Made by a program: the position numbers and the translations under genes
DNA from: Chitinophagales bacterium
Lineage (GTDB): Bacteria > Bacteroidota > Bacteroidia > Chitinophagales > CAIOSU01
Length of the DNA: 64,000 nt
Assembly: GCA_018401955.1 (NCBI GenBank)
Contig: JAGYJT010000003.1
Span: forward strand, 1 to 64,000
Direction of reading: 5' to 3'
The notes under the pieces: model-generated
Seen by the model: only the letters and a program-made list of their open reading frames with translations
Told to the model about the DNA's origin: nothing
Database searches by the model: none
In this document: positions 53,014 to 60,339 of the stretch, in pieces
How positions within the stretch are numbered: the stretch's first letter is position 1
Layout: every line of letters begins with the position of its first letter

Positions 53014-53658
53014 ATGAACAAGGCGCTAGTGTGCCTACCTACCCTAAATGAGCAGCAAAGTATTGCTCTCATGATTGACCAGATAAAGGCCTTGGGCTTG
53101 GATTTGGTTATTTGCGATGCCGGCTCAACAGATGGAACTGTTGAAATTGCAAAAGGTAAGGATATAGTGGTGCTGCAACGCGAAAAGCCAGGCAAGGGCT
53201 CGGGCGTGCAAAAGGCGTTGCAGTATGCTAATCAAGAAGGCTATGATAGCGTGTTGTTTATCGATTGTGACGAAACCTATCCTGTACTTGATATTCCCAA
53301 ATTATTGTCTTTTATGGGCGAGTATAAAATGGTGGTTGGTGCTCGCAGCCAAAAACAGGTAGCGTTTATTAATGGGCTGGGCAATCGCGGTTTTAATTTT
53401 TTAATCAATACCCTTTTTGGCGGTAAATTGATTGATATTAACTCAGGTATGCGTGCCTTGGATGTGAAAACCTATTTGCCCCTGATAACCGCGAATAACT
53501 TTGACGTGGAAACGCAAATTAGCTGCCTTACCCTTAAGCACCGCATTAAGTATTTGGAGATACCAATTGAATATGCTGAACGCAAGGGCAAAAGTAAAGT
53601 GAGTTACAGCGATGGGTTTGATATTCTTTGGCGTATTGCCCGCGAACGTTTTAAGTAG
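53014..53658 (+). CDS. Glycosyltransferase family 2, DPM1-like
   Basis: This compact 214-residue GT2 enzyme is close in pattern to dolichol-phosphate mannose synthase-like proteins: CDAGSTDGT (34-42) for the nucleotide, IDCDETYP (83-90) for the metal, then INGLGNRGFNFLIN and DINSGMRAL, a stretch typical of DPM1-like enzymes. Close to the end FDVETQISCLTLKH and IPIEYAERKGKSK are also typical. No membrane anchors are seen. It directly follows the YfhO-like membrane gene (five bases), so it should make the polyprenyl-phosphate sugar used by that protein. Confidence 0.88.
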   Translation: MNKALVCLPTLNEQQSIALMIDQIKALGLDLVICDAGSTDGTVEIAKGKDIVVLQREKPGKGSGVQKALQYANQEGYDSVLFIDCDETYPVLDIPKLLSFMGEYKMVVGARSQKQVAFINGLGNRGFNFLINTLFGGKLIDINSGMRALDVKTYLPLITANNFDVETQISCLTLKHRIKYLEIPIEYAERKGKSKVSYSDGFDILWRIARERFK

Positions 53659-53712
53659 CTAGTTGCAGCATATTTTATCTATATTAGCAGTACACATCAT
53701 CAAGATGTTGAT

Positions 53713-54486
53713 ATGAAAGTACTAATACTGGCAGGCGGCAAAGGCACACGACTTATTGAAGAAACTGGCGTAATGCCTAAGCCAATGGTACAAATTGGCG
53801 ATAAACCAATCCTTTGGCACATTATGAAGTATTACTCCCTTTTCGGGTTTAATGACTTTGTGATACTATTGGGCTATAAAGGCTATCAGATAAAAGAATA
53901 CTTTGCCAATTACTCGCTTCACCAAAACGATGTATCCATTGATTTGGGTACCAACAAGCTAAGCACTTTTAAAAACAATACTGAGCCTTGGAAGGTAACT
54001 TTGCTTGAAACCGGCCTTGAGACTATGACTGGTGCCCGTATTAAGATGGCCAAAGAGCACGTTGGTAACGAAACCTTTATGCTTACCTATGGCGATGGTT
54101 TGGCCGATGTTGATTTGACCGCTTTGCTTGAAACCCATAAAAAAAAGGGAAAGCCTTTAACCGTTACGGCAGTGCAACCCGAAAGCCGTTTTGGAGTGCT
54201 TACTATGGACGATGAGGGTAATGTAGCATCATTTACAGAAAAGCCAGCAGATAATGGTAGCTGGATAAACGGGGGATACTTTGTTTGCGAACCTGAAGTG
54301 TTTGATTACATTGGCGATGGCCTAAATGTGGTGTTTGAACAACAGCCTATGCGTACCTTGGCCCAAGAGGGCAAAATGTTTGCACGAAAACACTTTGGTA
54401 ATTGGAAGTGTATGGATACGCAGCGGGATAATTTACAGCTAAACGACCTTTGGAACAATCACGGGGCTTTCTGGAAAAAATGGTAA
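53713..54486 (+). CDS. rfbF: Glucose-1-phosphate cytidylyltransferase
   Basis: This 257-residue nucleotidyltransferase matches RfbF/DdhA in length and motifs: LAGGKGTRL (6-14), then a PKPMVQIGDKPILWHIM segment (22-38), YGDGLADVD (about 121) and GSWINGGYFV (about 182). It makes CDP-glucose from CTP and glucose 1-phosphate, the first step of CDP-linked deoxysugar synthesis. It opens a four-gene operon (53713-56915) with CDP-glucose 4,6-dehydratase, an epimerase-like cupin and an SDR. The following ATG overlaps its stop. No promoter was identified in the 54-base gap before it, so it may be co-transcribed with the GT2. Confidence 0.94.
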   Translation: MKVLILAGGKGTRLIEETGVMPKPMVQIGDKPILWHIMKYYSLFGFNDFVILLGYKGYQIKEYFANYSLHQNDVSIDLGTNKLSTFKNNTEPWKVTLLETGLETMTGARIKMAKEHVGNETFMLTYGDGLADVDLTALLETHKKKGKPLTVTAVQPESRFGVLTMDDEGNVASFTEKPADNGSWINGGYFVCEPEVFDYIGDGLNVVFEQQPMRTLAQEGKMFARKHFGNWKCMDTQRDNLQLNDLWNNHGAFWKKW

Positions 54487-55583
54487 CAATGTTTGGAGGA
54501 AAATATAACAATGCCAAGGTGCTGGTTACGGGCAATACGGGCTTTAAGGGCAGCTGGCTTTGTTTATGGCTACAGCAGCTAGGTGCCGAGGTGGTAGGTC
54601 TTGCGGATGCTATACCCACTAGCCCGGCGTTGTATAACATCTTAAAACTGGAAGATACCATCAAGCAACATTGGGTTGATGTGCGTAATGCCGAAGCGGT
54701 GCTGGATGCTGTGCGTGCTGAAGCACCAGATATTATTTTTCATATGGCTGCCCGCTCGGTGGTGCGCCATGGGTTTACTGACCCATTAGGTACTTTAGCG
54801 GTAAATGCAATGGGCACTGCCAATGTGCTAGATGCGGTAAGGCAAATTGGAAACCCTTGTAGCGTAGTAGTGGTAACCAGCGATAAGTGCTACGATAATA
54901 AAGAATGGCCTTGGGGCTACCGCGAAACGGATGCCCTTGGAGGTAAAGATATTTACAGCGCAAGTAAGGCAAGCGCTGAGCATATTGCACATGCTTACGT
55001 TTCTTCTTTTTTCGGTGGAGATGATGCCATCAGGGTAGTTACAGCTCGCTCGGGCAATGTTATTGGTGGTGGCGATTGGTCAGACCACCGCATTATACCC
55101 GATTTTATAAGGGCTATTGAAGCCGGTAAAAAAATGGACTTGCGCCATCCAGAGGCTACCCGCCCATGGCAGTTTGTGTTAGAGCCAGTGAGCGCTTATT
55201 TGCGCTTGGGGCAACTATTGTTAACTAGCGCTAAAATACATGGCGAAGCTTACAACTTTGGCCCTGGCTATGCAAATAGCATTACAGTAGCAACGCTGTT
55301 GGAAACCCTGAATGAACGCATGACGGATAGGCCCTTGGACGATGTGGTAATACAAAGTGAAGACAAAGACCACCGTGAAGCTGGATTGTTGAAGCTTACA
55401 TGGGATAAAGCACATGCGCAATTGCAATGGGCACCTGTACTTTCGTATACCGAAACTATGGATTTAACGGCTGATTGGTACCGTGCATATTTGGCTGGTA
55501 ACGATATGCTTGCGCTTACGCAACAGCAAATTGAAGGGTACTTTAATAAAGCCATTAATCAGCACCTTACATGGGCGAGCTAA
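54480..55583 (+). CDS. rfbG: CDP-glucose 4,6-dehydratase
   Basis: This extended SDR of about 367 residues is the RfbG/DdhB enzyme. The cofactor loop is TGNTGFKGSWL (17-27), followed by MAARSVVRHGF and the catalytic YSASK after TSDKCYDNKEW. RSGNVIGGGDWSDHRIIPD is diagnostic for this enzyme. It dehydrates CDP-glucose to CDP-4-keto-6-deoxyglucose. The ATG at 54480 is favoured; a second ATG nine bases on is possible. No RfbH-like C3 dehydratase follows, so the pathway probably makes a CDP-6-deoxyhexose rather than a 3,6-dideoxyhexose. Confidence 0.93.
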   Translation: MVTMFGGKYNNAKVLVTGNTGFKGSWLCLWLQQLGAEVVGLADAIPTSPALYNILKLEDTIKQHWVDVRNAEAVLDAVRAEAPDIIFHMAARSVVRHGFTDPLGTLAVNAMGTANVLDAVRQIGNPCSVVVVTSDKCYDNKEWPWGYRETDALGGKDIYSASKASAEHIAHAYVSSFFGGDDAIRVVTARSGNVIGGGDWSDHRIIPDFIRAIEAGKKMDLRHPEATRPWQFVLEPVSAYLRLGQLLLTSAKIHGEAYNFGPGYANSITVATLLETLNERMTDRPLDDVVIQSEDKDHREAGLLKLTWDKAHAQLQWAPVLSYTETMDLTADWYRAYLAGNDMLALTQQQIEGYFNKAINQHLTWAS

Positions 55584-56011
55584 GCATACCCGGTTTATTA
55601 CTTACCCCAGCAAATAGAATTGCTGTGGATGCTGGTGATGCAATAACCTTTATTAAAGAAGGTGAACAAGGCTATGCTGGCATTGCCGAGGTGTATGGCT
55701 CGTTTGTGAAGTGTGGTGCACGTAAAGGATGGCGCCGGCACAATAAGGTCACCCTTAATATAGTAGTGCCAGTTGGGCAGATACGCTTTGTGTTATACGA
55801 TGATCGTATTGGTAGTGCAGGCTTCGGTTTGTATGAAGAGATAATTCTAGGGCCTGAAAACTATCAGCGCCTTACCGTTCCACCAGGTGTATGGATGGCG
55901 TTTGAGGGCCTGCTAGAAGGGGAGAGTTTGCTCTGGAATGCTATTGACCAACCACACGACCCTGCTGAAGCAGATATTAAAGAACTTTCAGCTTTTGAGT
56001 ATGCCTGGTAA
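55571..56011 (+). CDS. dTDP-4-dehydrorhamnose 3,5-epimerase-like cupin with His-to-Arg change
   Basis: This 146-residue cupin is related to the RmlC/FdtA-type sugar epimerases; it has the VPVGQIRFVLYDDR stretch and a GPENYQRLTVPPGVWMAFEG segment that are characteristic. RmlC enzymes act on a keto-sugar nucleotide at C3 and C5 using a histidine base. In relatives the position reads W-H-x-H, but here it reads GWRRHNK (about residues 55-61), so the first His is Arg by one base change (CAC to CGC). The second His remains. It may be inactive, isomerise rather than epimerise, or use another base. It overlaps the dehydratase gene and is overlapped by the next SDR. Confidence 0.82.
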   Translation: MGELSIPGLLLTPANRIAVDAGDAITFIKEGEQGYAGIAEVYGSFVKCGARKGWRRHNKVTLNIVVPVGQIRFVLYDDRIGSAGFGLYEEIILGPENYQRLTVPPGVWMAFEGLLEGESLLWNAIDQPHDPAEADIKELSAFEYAW

Positions 56012-56915
56012 GGTATTAATAACAGGTGCCACTGGCTATGTAGGTGGCTGGGTAACCGAAGCGTTGCTCAGTAATGGTTATGAGGTAACTGCATTGGGTA
56101 GAAGAAAATATCCGAGTGAAAAAGTAACCAGCCTTATTGTTGACATTGCCAATAGGGAAGGGGTTGACCAAGCCATTAATGGCCAATCATTTGATATAGT
56201 AGTCCATTTAGCCGCAAGTGGTGAAAGGCAGGGAGATGCTACGCTGGACGAAATAAACACAGGAGGCACCATTAAACTAATGAAAGCCCTGCATTCTAAT
56301 CCACCTAAAACATTCATATACCTTTCTAGCATTAAAGTTTATAACTCGTTAAGTGGGGTAGTAAACGAAGCGAGCTATGCAGAAGGTATCGGGTCTTATG
56401 GCTATACAAAACAAAGGGCTGAAAGATGGGCATTGTCTCACTGCCATGGATGGGGTAGTAGAGTTGTAGTGCTGCGCCTTAGTAATGCCTATGGGGCACC
56501 AAAGCACGTAGCAGTTAACGCTTGGAAACTTCTGTTTAACGACCTTTGCCGCAGTGCTTATGAAACGGGGGAGATTACCCTCAAATCGCCGCCCGATACA
56601 CCACTGGATATGATATGGCTTGGCAGTGTTGCTGATGTAATATTTGGGGTGATTGCTAATAAAGAGGTTAGTGAAGTGTACAACCTAGGTGCAGGCAAGA
56701 GCATTGCCATTGGCGAAGTTGCGAAAGCAGTGGCAGCGGCATACCAAAGCTATTTTGGCAGAGACCTAACCATTAACATGCCCGAACCTTCAGGCAATTC
56801 ACCTGATTTTACGTTTGATTGTAGTAAGCTTCAATCGTTGATAAAATACGATACTGACCCCCACTTTGAGGAAGAAGCCATAAAAAGCTTTAAACTTCTC
56901 GAAGCCAATGCCTAA
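56001..56915 (+). CDS. NAD-dependent epimerase/dehydratase, probable 4-ketoreductase of the CDP-hexose pathway
   Basis: This extended SDR has 304 residues from the ATG at 56001, which overlaps the cupin stop by 11 bases; the upstream Met at 55938 lies within the cupin gene. Cofactor loop ITGATGYVGGW (7-17), catalytic YGYTK with Y and K four residues apart (about residues 133-137), and a downstream RLSNAYG motif. As the last enzyme after RfbF, RfbG and a C3/C5 epimerase-like protein, it most likely reduces the 4-keto group to give a CDP-6-deoxyhexose. It overlaps the convergent radical SAM gene by four bases. Confidence 0.86.
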   Translation: MPGKVLITGATGYVGGWVTEALLSNGYEVTALGRRKYPSEKVTSLIVDIANREGVDQAINGQSFDIVVHLAASGERQGDATLDEINTGGTIKLMKALHSNPPKTFIYLSSIKVYNSLSGVVNEASYAEGIGSYGYTKQRAERWALSHCHGWGSRVVVLRLSNAYGAPKHVAVNAWKLLFNDLCRSAYETGEITLKSPPDTPLDMIWLGSVADVIFGVIANKEVSEVYNLGAGKSIAIGEVAKAVAAAYQSYFGRDLTINMPEPSGNSPDFTFDCSKLQSLIKYDTDPHFEEEAIKSFKLLEANA

Positions 56916-58465
56916 CTATTGAACCTTACATTTACTTCGTGCAATAACCGCTCGGTGCTAAACTCCATGATGGTTTCCAGCAGCTGATCAGGCCTCATGC
57001 GAATCAATTCACTAGCTATAAACTCGTAGCGTAGCTCAGGGGTAAGTATTGATTGTAGCGTTATCATTTTTTGCTTCAGTTCTTCACTTTCATTGCCTGT
57101 AAAGGCAGTATACAACCACTCCAACGATTGGAAATAAGCGATTACAAACGGCTGTGCACCCTGTTGTGTAACTACTTGCTCTAACTCTTGTTCAAGCACA
57201 ATACCGTTATTGTCTTTCAGTTGGGTTAAGGTGGTTTCGCACATGGCTATTTGCCAAGGTTCGGCAGCTAGTGTCGGTTTTAGTTTAGCCCACTGCTCAA
57301 ATGTACTTGGCAATACTTTAAAAGGTTTTGATTGTGCTTGCGCTAGCCATGCCTCCAGTTGATGGATGAGGTCGTTAAAAACCGATTTATTGTGGCGGGC
57401 TATTTCCGTATCAGTGGCAATGTCAGCCGCTTTGTATTGCTCAATAAGGCTTGCCAACTCAGCATCTGGTAAAAACTTCAGGCTATAAATCTCTGGCTGG
57501 AAAACCGTATTGAAAAACAAGCGGATTCCTTCACGATTGGCATAATGCACCATGCTAGGCAACTCATCTTTATTGAGGGTCATGGGGCACACAGCAAAAC
57601 TCAGTTGTGTTCCTCGCTCTTGGCAATAAGCCCTCAATTGATTGATGTTTTCCATCACTCTAGTAAATGAAGCATTCTTACGGATGTTGTTGTAAGTAGT
57701 TTCCACTAAGCTATCAATCGATATTACTGGGTTCACTCGCAATCGATTTAGCAGCGTGCGCACCTTGTTGTTGTATATAGTGGCGTTGGTGGTAATGTAT
57801 ATATTGATGTTGGGGTTGATTTCGGCGATTGCCTCCCAAATCTGGTAGTAGGTATCAATCAAAAACGGCTCACCACCTAAAAATTTGGCCTCATTAAGGT
57901 ACGGCAAAAAAGGCTTCAATTGCTCTACAAAAGCCGAATCGTATGGCTGATGAATAGGCGGCAGGTGCTCTCGGTTTTTACGGATGGAGGATGAAAAATA
58001 GCCGTGGCACATTACACACTCTAAGTTGCAAGTGTTGCTCAGCTCAAACTCCATGCTGCGCGGCATTTGCTGCCATTGGCCATGTTTCAGTATGTTGCGC
58101 AACTTCTCGGGCACATTATCCAAAGTACTAGTTGCACTTTGGTCGAACCCTCTGGCACGGCTGCCCATAAAGTTGTGCGCCAATAGTTGTTTGGCGCAAA
58201 TCTCGCAGCCTCCACTTAAATCATTGGCATTAATGTATTCCCTTAGCTCGTTGGCTTTTTCGCTAAACCAAATGTCCAGCAGGCTCATAGCAGGGTAATT
58301 ACCCAATACGTGGGTTCTATTGAAGCAACAGGCCGTTACATCGCCATTTTGCTCAAAATTTATGTTAGAAAATGGCGCATGGCATAGCTTTCCCGTAGCC
58401 TTGGGCTCACGGGTGGCGTTGTATTCGGCTATTATTTCTGGGCTTATCATGCTGTTGCTAAACAC
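56912..58465 (-). CDS. N-terminal-twitch radical SAM protein (SPASM/twitch class)
   Basis: This 517-residue protein starts with a SPASM/twitch-like cysteine block: C28 (LCHAPF), C46-C47 (VTACCF), and C87/C90 (GCEIC). The radical SAM core follows with C146, C150 and C153 (SNTCNLECVMC), then a LGGEPFL motif. Having the auxiliary block before the core matches the N-twitch radical SAM group known from Bacteroidota. Such proteins typically bind an extra 4Fe-4S cluster and modify peptides or sugars, but the substrates of the N-twitch group are unknown to me. The last ~130 residues are helical and unassigned. The gene is alone on its strand, next to the CDP-hexose operon. Confidence 0.85.
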   Translation of the reverse strand: MFSNSMISPEIIAEYNATREPKATGKLCHAPFSNINFEQNGDVTACCFNRTHVLGNYPAMSLLDIWFSEKANELREYINANDLSGGCEICAKQLLAHNFMGSRARGFDQSATSTLDNVPEKLRNILKHGQWQQMPRSMEFELSNTCNLECVMCHGYFSSSIRKNREHLPPIHQPYDSAFVEQLKPFLPYLNEAKFLGGEPFLIDTYYQIWEAIAEINPNINIYITTNATIYNNKVRTLLNRLRVNPVISIDSLVETTYNNIRKNASFTRVMENINQLRAYCQERGTQLSFAVCPMTLNKDELPSMVHYANREGIRLFFNTVFQPEIYSLKFLPDAELASLIEQYKAADIATDTEIARHNKSVFNDLIHQLEAWLAQAQSKPFKVLPSTFEQWAKLKPTLAAEPWQIAMCETTLTQLKDNNGIVLEQELEQVVTQQGAQPFVIAYFQSLEWLYTAFTGNESEELKQKMITLQSILTPELRYEFIASELIRMRPDQLLETIMEFSTERLLHEVNVRFNS

Positions 58466-58520
58466 TAAAATACATAAATAGGTGCGGTTTAAGGATAGGT
58501 ACTCATCGGTTGACTTTTGC

Positions 58521-58550
58521 CATAACTTTCAAAAAGTATTGAAAGTTATG
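58521..58550. promoter_or_regulatory. Perfect 12-base inverted repeat, operator candidate
   Basis: CATAACTTTCAA (58521-58532) and TTGAAAGTTATG (58539-58550) are perfect reverse complements across a six-base spacer (AAAGTA). It lies in the divergent region between 58465 and 58591, and its downstream arm begins with the -33 TTG of the methyltransferase promoter. On the other strand a TACTTTTTG sequence within it is near a -7 element for the radical SAM gene, so it could control both genes. Confidence 0.6.
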
Positions 58551-58569
58551 AATGAAACTATTACATTTG
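58539..58569 (+). promoter_or_regulatory. Strong Bacteroidota promoter of the methyltransferase gene
   Basis: TTG (58539-58541), a 20-base spacer and TACATTTG (58562-58569, a perfect TAnnTTTG) precede the ATG at 58591 by 22 bases. The -33 box is the start of the downstream arm of the 12-base inverted repeat. Confidence 0.55.
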
Positions 58570-58590
58570 ATATAACCAATAACGCAGGCC

Positions 58591-59544
58591 ATGAACTTAC
58601 AAGCCGCACCAGTACTATATAAAAGTACACGACAAAACCCTAACGAGTGGCAAACCGATTTGCCCCACCTTAAAGCCATAAGAGAGTATTATGAGCAAGC
58701 TGGGCCCGATTATGGGGCTTGGAGCAGCCAATTTAATATGCACTTTGGCTATTGGCGAGCGGGCATCAATCCCTTTAAGCTGGAAAGTATGCTGGAGGAA
58801 ATGAACCAGCAAATTGGCCAGCGATTGCAACTAGAAACAAACGCACCACTACAAATAGCCGACTTGGGCTGTGGCCTTGGGGCCAGTGCTCGCAGTATGG
58901 CTAGGCAACACCCGAATGGCAAGGTCTATGGCCTTACCATCAGTCCGTGGCAGGTTCAGCAAGGGCGAAAGCTGAACCTGCCCGAAGGGCTGAACGATAG
59001 GGTTAAGCTAATGGTGGGCGACTATACCATTATGCCCTTTGCTGATGGCAGTTTAGATGGCTGCTATGCTATTGAAAGCGCCTGTTATGCGCCGGGCAAT
59101 GATAAGGCTCCACTAATACAGGAAGCTGAAAGGGTGCTAAAACCGGGTGCTAAGTTGGTAGTGGCCGATGGCTTTTTTAAGCATGACAAGCCACAGAGCA
59201 ATATTATGAAACGCATGTATCGCCGCTTAAGCGAGTGCTGGGTGGTGCGCGACTTTGCCCTATTGCCTGCCTTTAGAAAAGCGCTGATTGATGCAGGTTT
59301 TACCAATATCACAATTGAAGAGGTCGGGTATAGGGTAGCCCCATCTGTAATGCATGTGCCGGCAACGGTGGTAAAGTTTTTGGCAAACTACATCTGGAAG
59401 GAGCGCACGCTGAAAATGAACCGGCACAGGCGCAACAACTTCATCGGCCCCATACTGGGTATATTGGCTGGGTTGGATAGACGCCGTTTTGGCTACCACA
59501 TTATCACAGCTACTAAGGCAGGTGAGCCAAAGTTTATGATGTGA
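58591..59544 (+). CDS. Class I SAM-dependent methyltransferase
   Basis: This 317-residue methyltransferase has the SAM motif IADLGCGLGASAR (89-101) and, after it, KVYGLTISPWQVQQ and AIESACYA. The N-terminal YYEQAGPDYGAWSSQFNMHFGYW is like that of small-molecule methyltransferases such as tocopherol and sarcosine methyltransferases; the aromatic-rich stretch may hold a lipid or amine. The C-terminal 100 residues are basic (WKERTLKMNRHRRN), perhaps for membrane contact. Its promoter and palindrome are the best regulatory pair in the window. The acceptor is unknown; a quinone, sterol-like or sugar target are all possible. Confidence 0.85.
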   Translation: MNLQAAPVLYKSTRQNPNEWQTDLPHLKAIREYYEQAGPDYGAWSSQFNMHFGYWRAGINPFKLESMLEEMNQQIGQRLQLETNAPLQIADLGCGLGASARSMARQHPNGKVYGLTISPWQVQQGRKLNLPEGLNDRVKLMVGDYTIMPFADGSLDGCYAIESACYAPGNDKAPLIQEAERVLKPGAKLVVADGFFKHDKPQSNIMKRMYRRLSECWVVRDFALLPAFRKALIDAGFTNITIEEVGYRVAPSVMHVPATVVKFLANYIWKERTLKMNRHRRNNFIGPILGILAGLDRRRFGYHIITATKAGEPKFMM

Positions 59545-59557
59545 TGAGCGTAAAGGT

Positions 59558-60211
59558 TTATGGTATTTCTTTGGCTAATACGGTTTCGCCATCATAAACC
59601 CTGTCGCCGGGCTTGGTAATAACCTCAACCCCTTCAGGGAAGATAACGGTTACTTGGCTGCCAAGTTTAATCACGCCAATTACGTCACCTTGCTTAACTG
59701 GTTTAGGGCCACCTTCAACCATAAAATCTTCAATTCTGCGAGCGGCAAAACCAGCTAATTGGATGACTTTGTACTTGGTACCTTTATTAGACTCAAACAG
59801 CATGGTATTATGCTCGTTTTCATACCGTATACCATAGGCATTTTCATGAACCAATGCATTATTGAACTCACCTTTGGTGTAGACGCTGCCAAGGTATTTG
59901 CCTGCAATCATGCTACGCTGGTAATGTATGTTGTGCAGGTTTAGTGTTATGGATACCAAAGTGCCCCTAGTTGCGCCCATACCATCGGTCATTACCTGTA
60001 TGGCGCCGTTTAGGTCTTTGTCTACTATCTCTACTTCCTTGTCCCATGGTTCAACGGCATACACCAATCCATCGGCAGGGCTGGTAAAAACAGTGGTATC
60101 ATGCGGTATATTGCGATCGGGTAAACGCAAGAAATATAGTTGGTGGAAGGCTTGGTATGCGCCAAACAACACAACTAGCACAATTGCAATACGTATCAGC
60201 CATTTCTTCAT
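59558..60211 (-). CDS. Phosphatidylserine decarboxylase-like protein, short, LGSQ variant
   Basis: This 217-residue protein has one N-terminal membrane segment (about 5-22). The body follows the decarboxylase family: TSPADGLVYAV (43-53), LNLHNIHYQRS (90-100) with paired histidines, a GKYLGSVYTKGEFNNAL segment and LGSQ at 183-186. Active phosphatidylserine decarboxylases cut themselves between Gly and Ser of LGST to form a pyruvoyl group; here the Thr is Gln, but the Gly-Ser pair is kept. Standard short bacterial family members are of similar length. It could decarboxylate a phospholipid or glycolipid headgroup. Activity is uncertain because of the LGSQ change. Confidence 0.8.
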   Translation of the reverse strand: MKKWLIRIAIVLVVLFGAYQAFHQLYFLRLPDRNIPHDTTVFTSPADGLVYAVEPWDKEVEIVDKDLNGAIQVMTDGMGATRGTLVSITLNLHNIHYQRSMIAGKYLGSVYTKGEFNNALVHENAYGIRYENEHNTMLFESNKGTKYKVIQLAGFAARRIEDFMVEGGPKPVKQGDVIGVIKLGSQVTVIFPEGVEVITKPGDRVYDGETVLAKEIP

Positions 60212-60339
60212 GCAGTAAAGTTACACAAAACAGCGCTTATTGCTTTTAGAATAAGGCAACCATTATTCAAAAACAAGTATCTTAGTAAAATAAAGCGATA
60301 AGCAAGCTCTTGATGAAATCTGTTAATTTATTTTTTGCA

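Noticed and set aside
60240-60262. CTTATT and AATAAG inverted repeat in the 60211/60340 divergent region
   Set aside because: The arms are only six bases, AT-rich and separated by eight bases; too weak to call.
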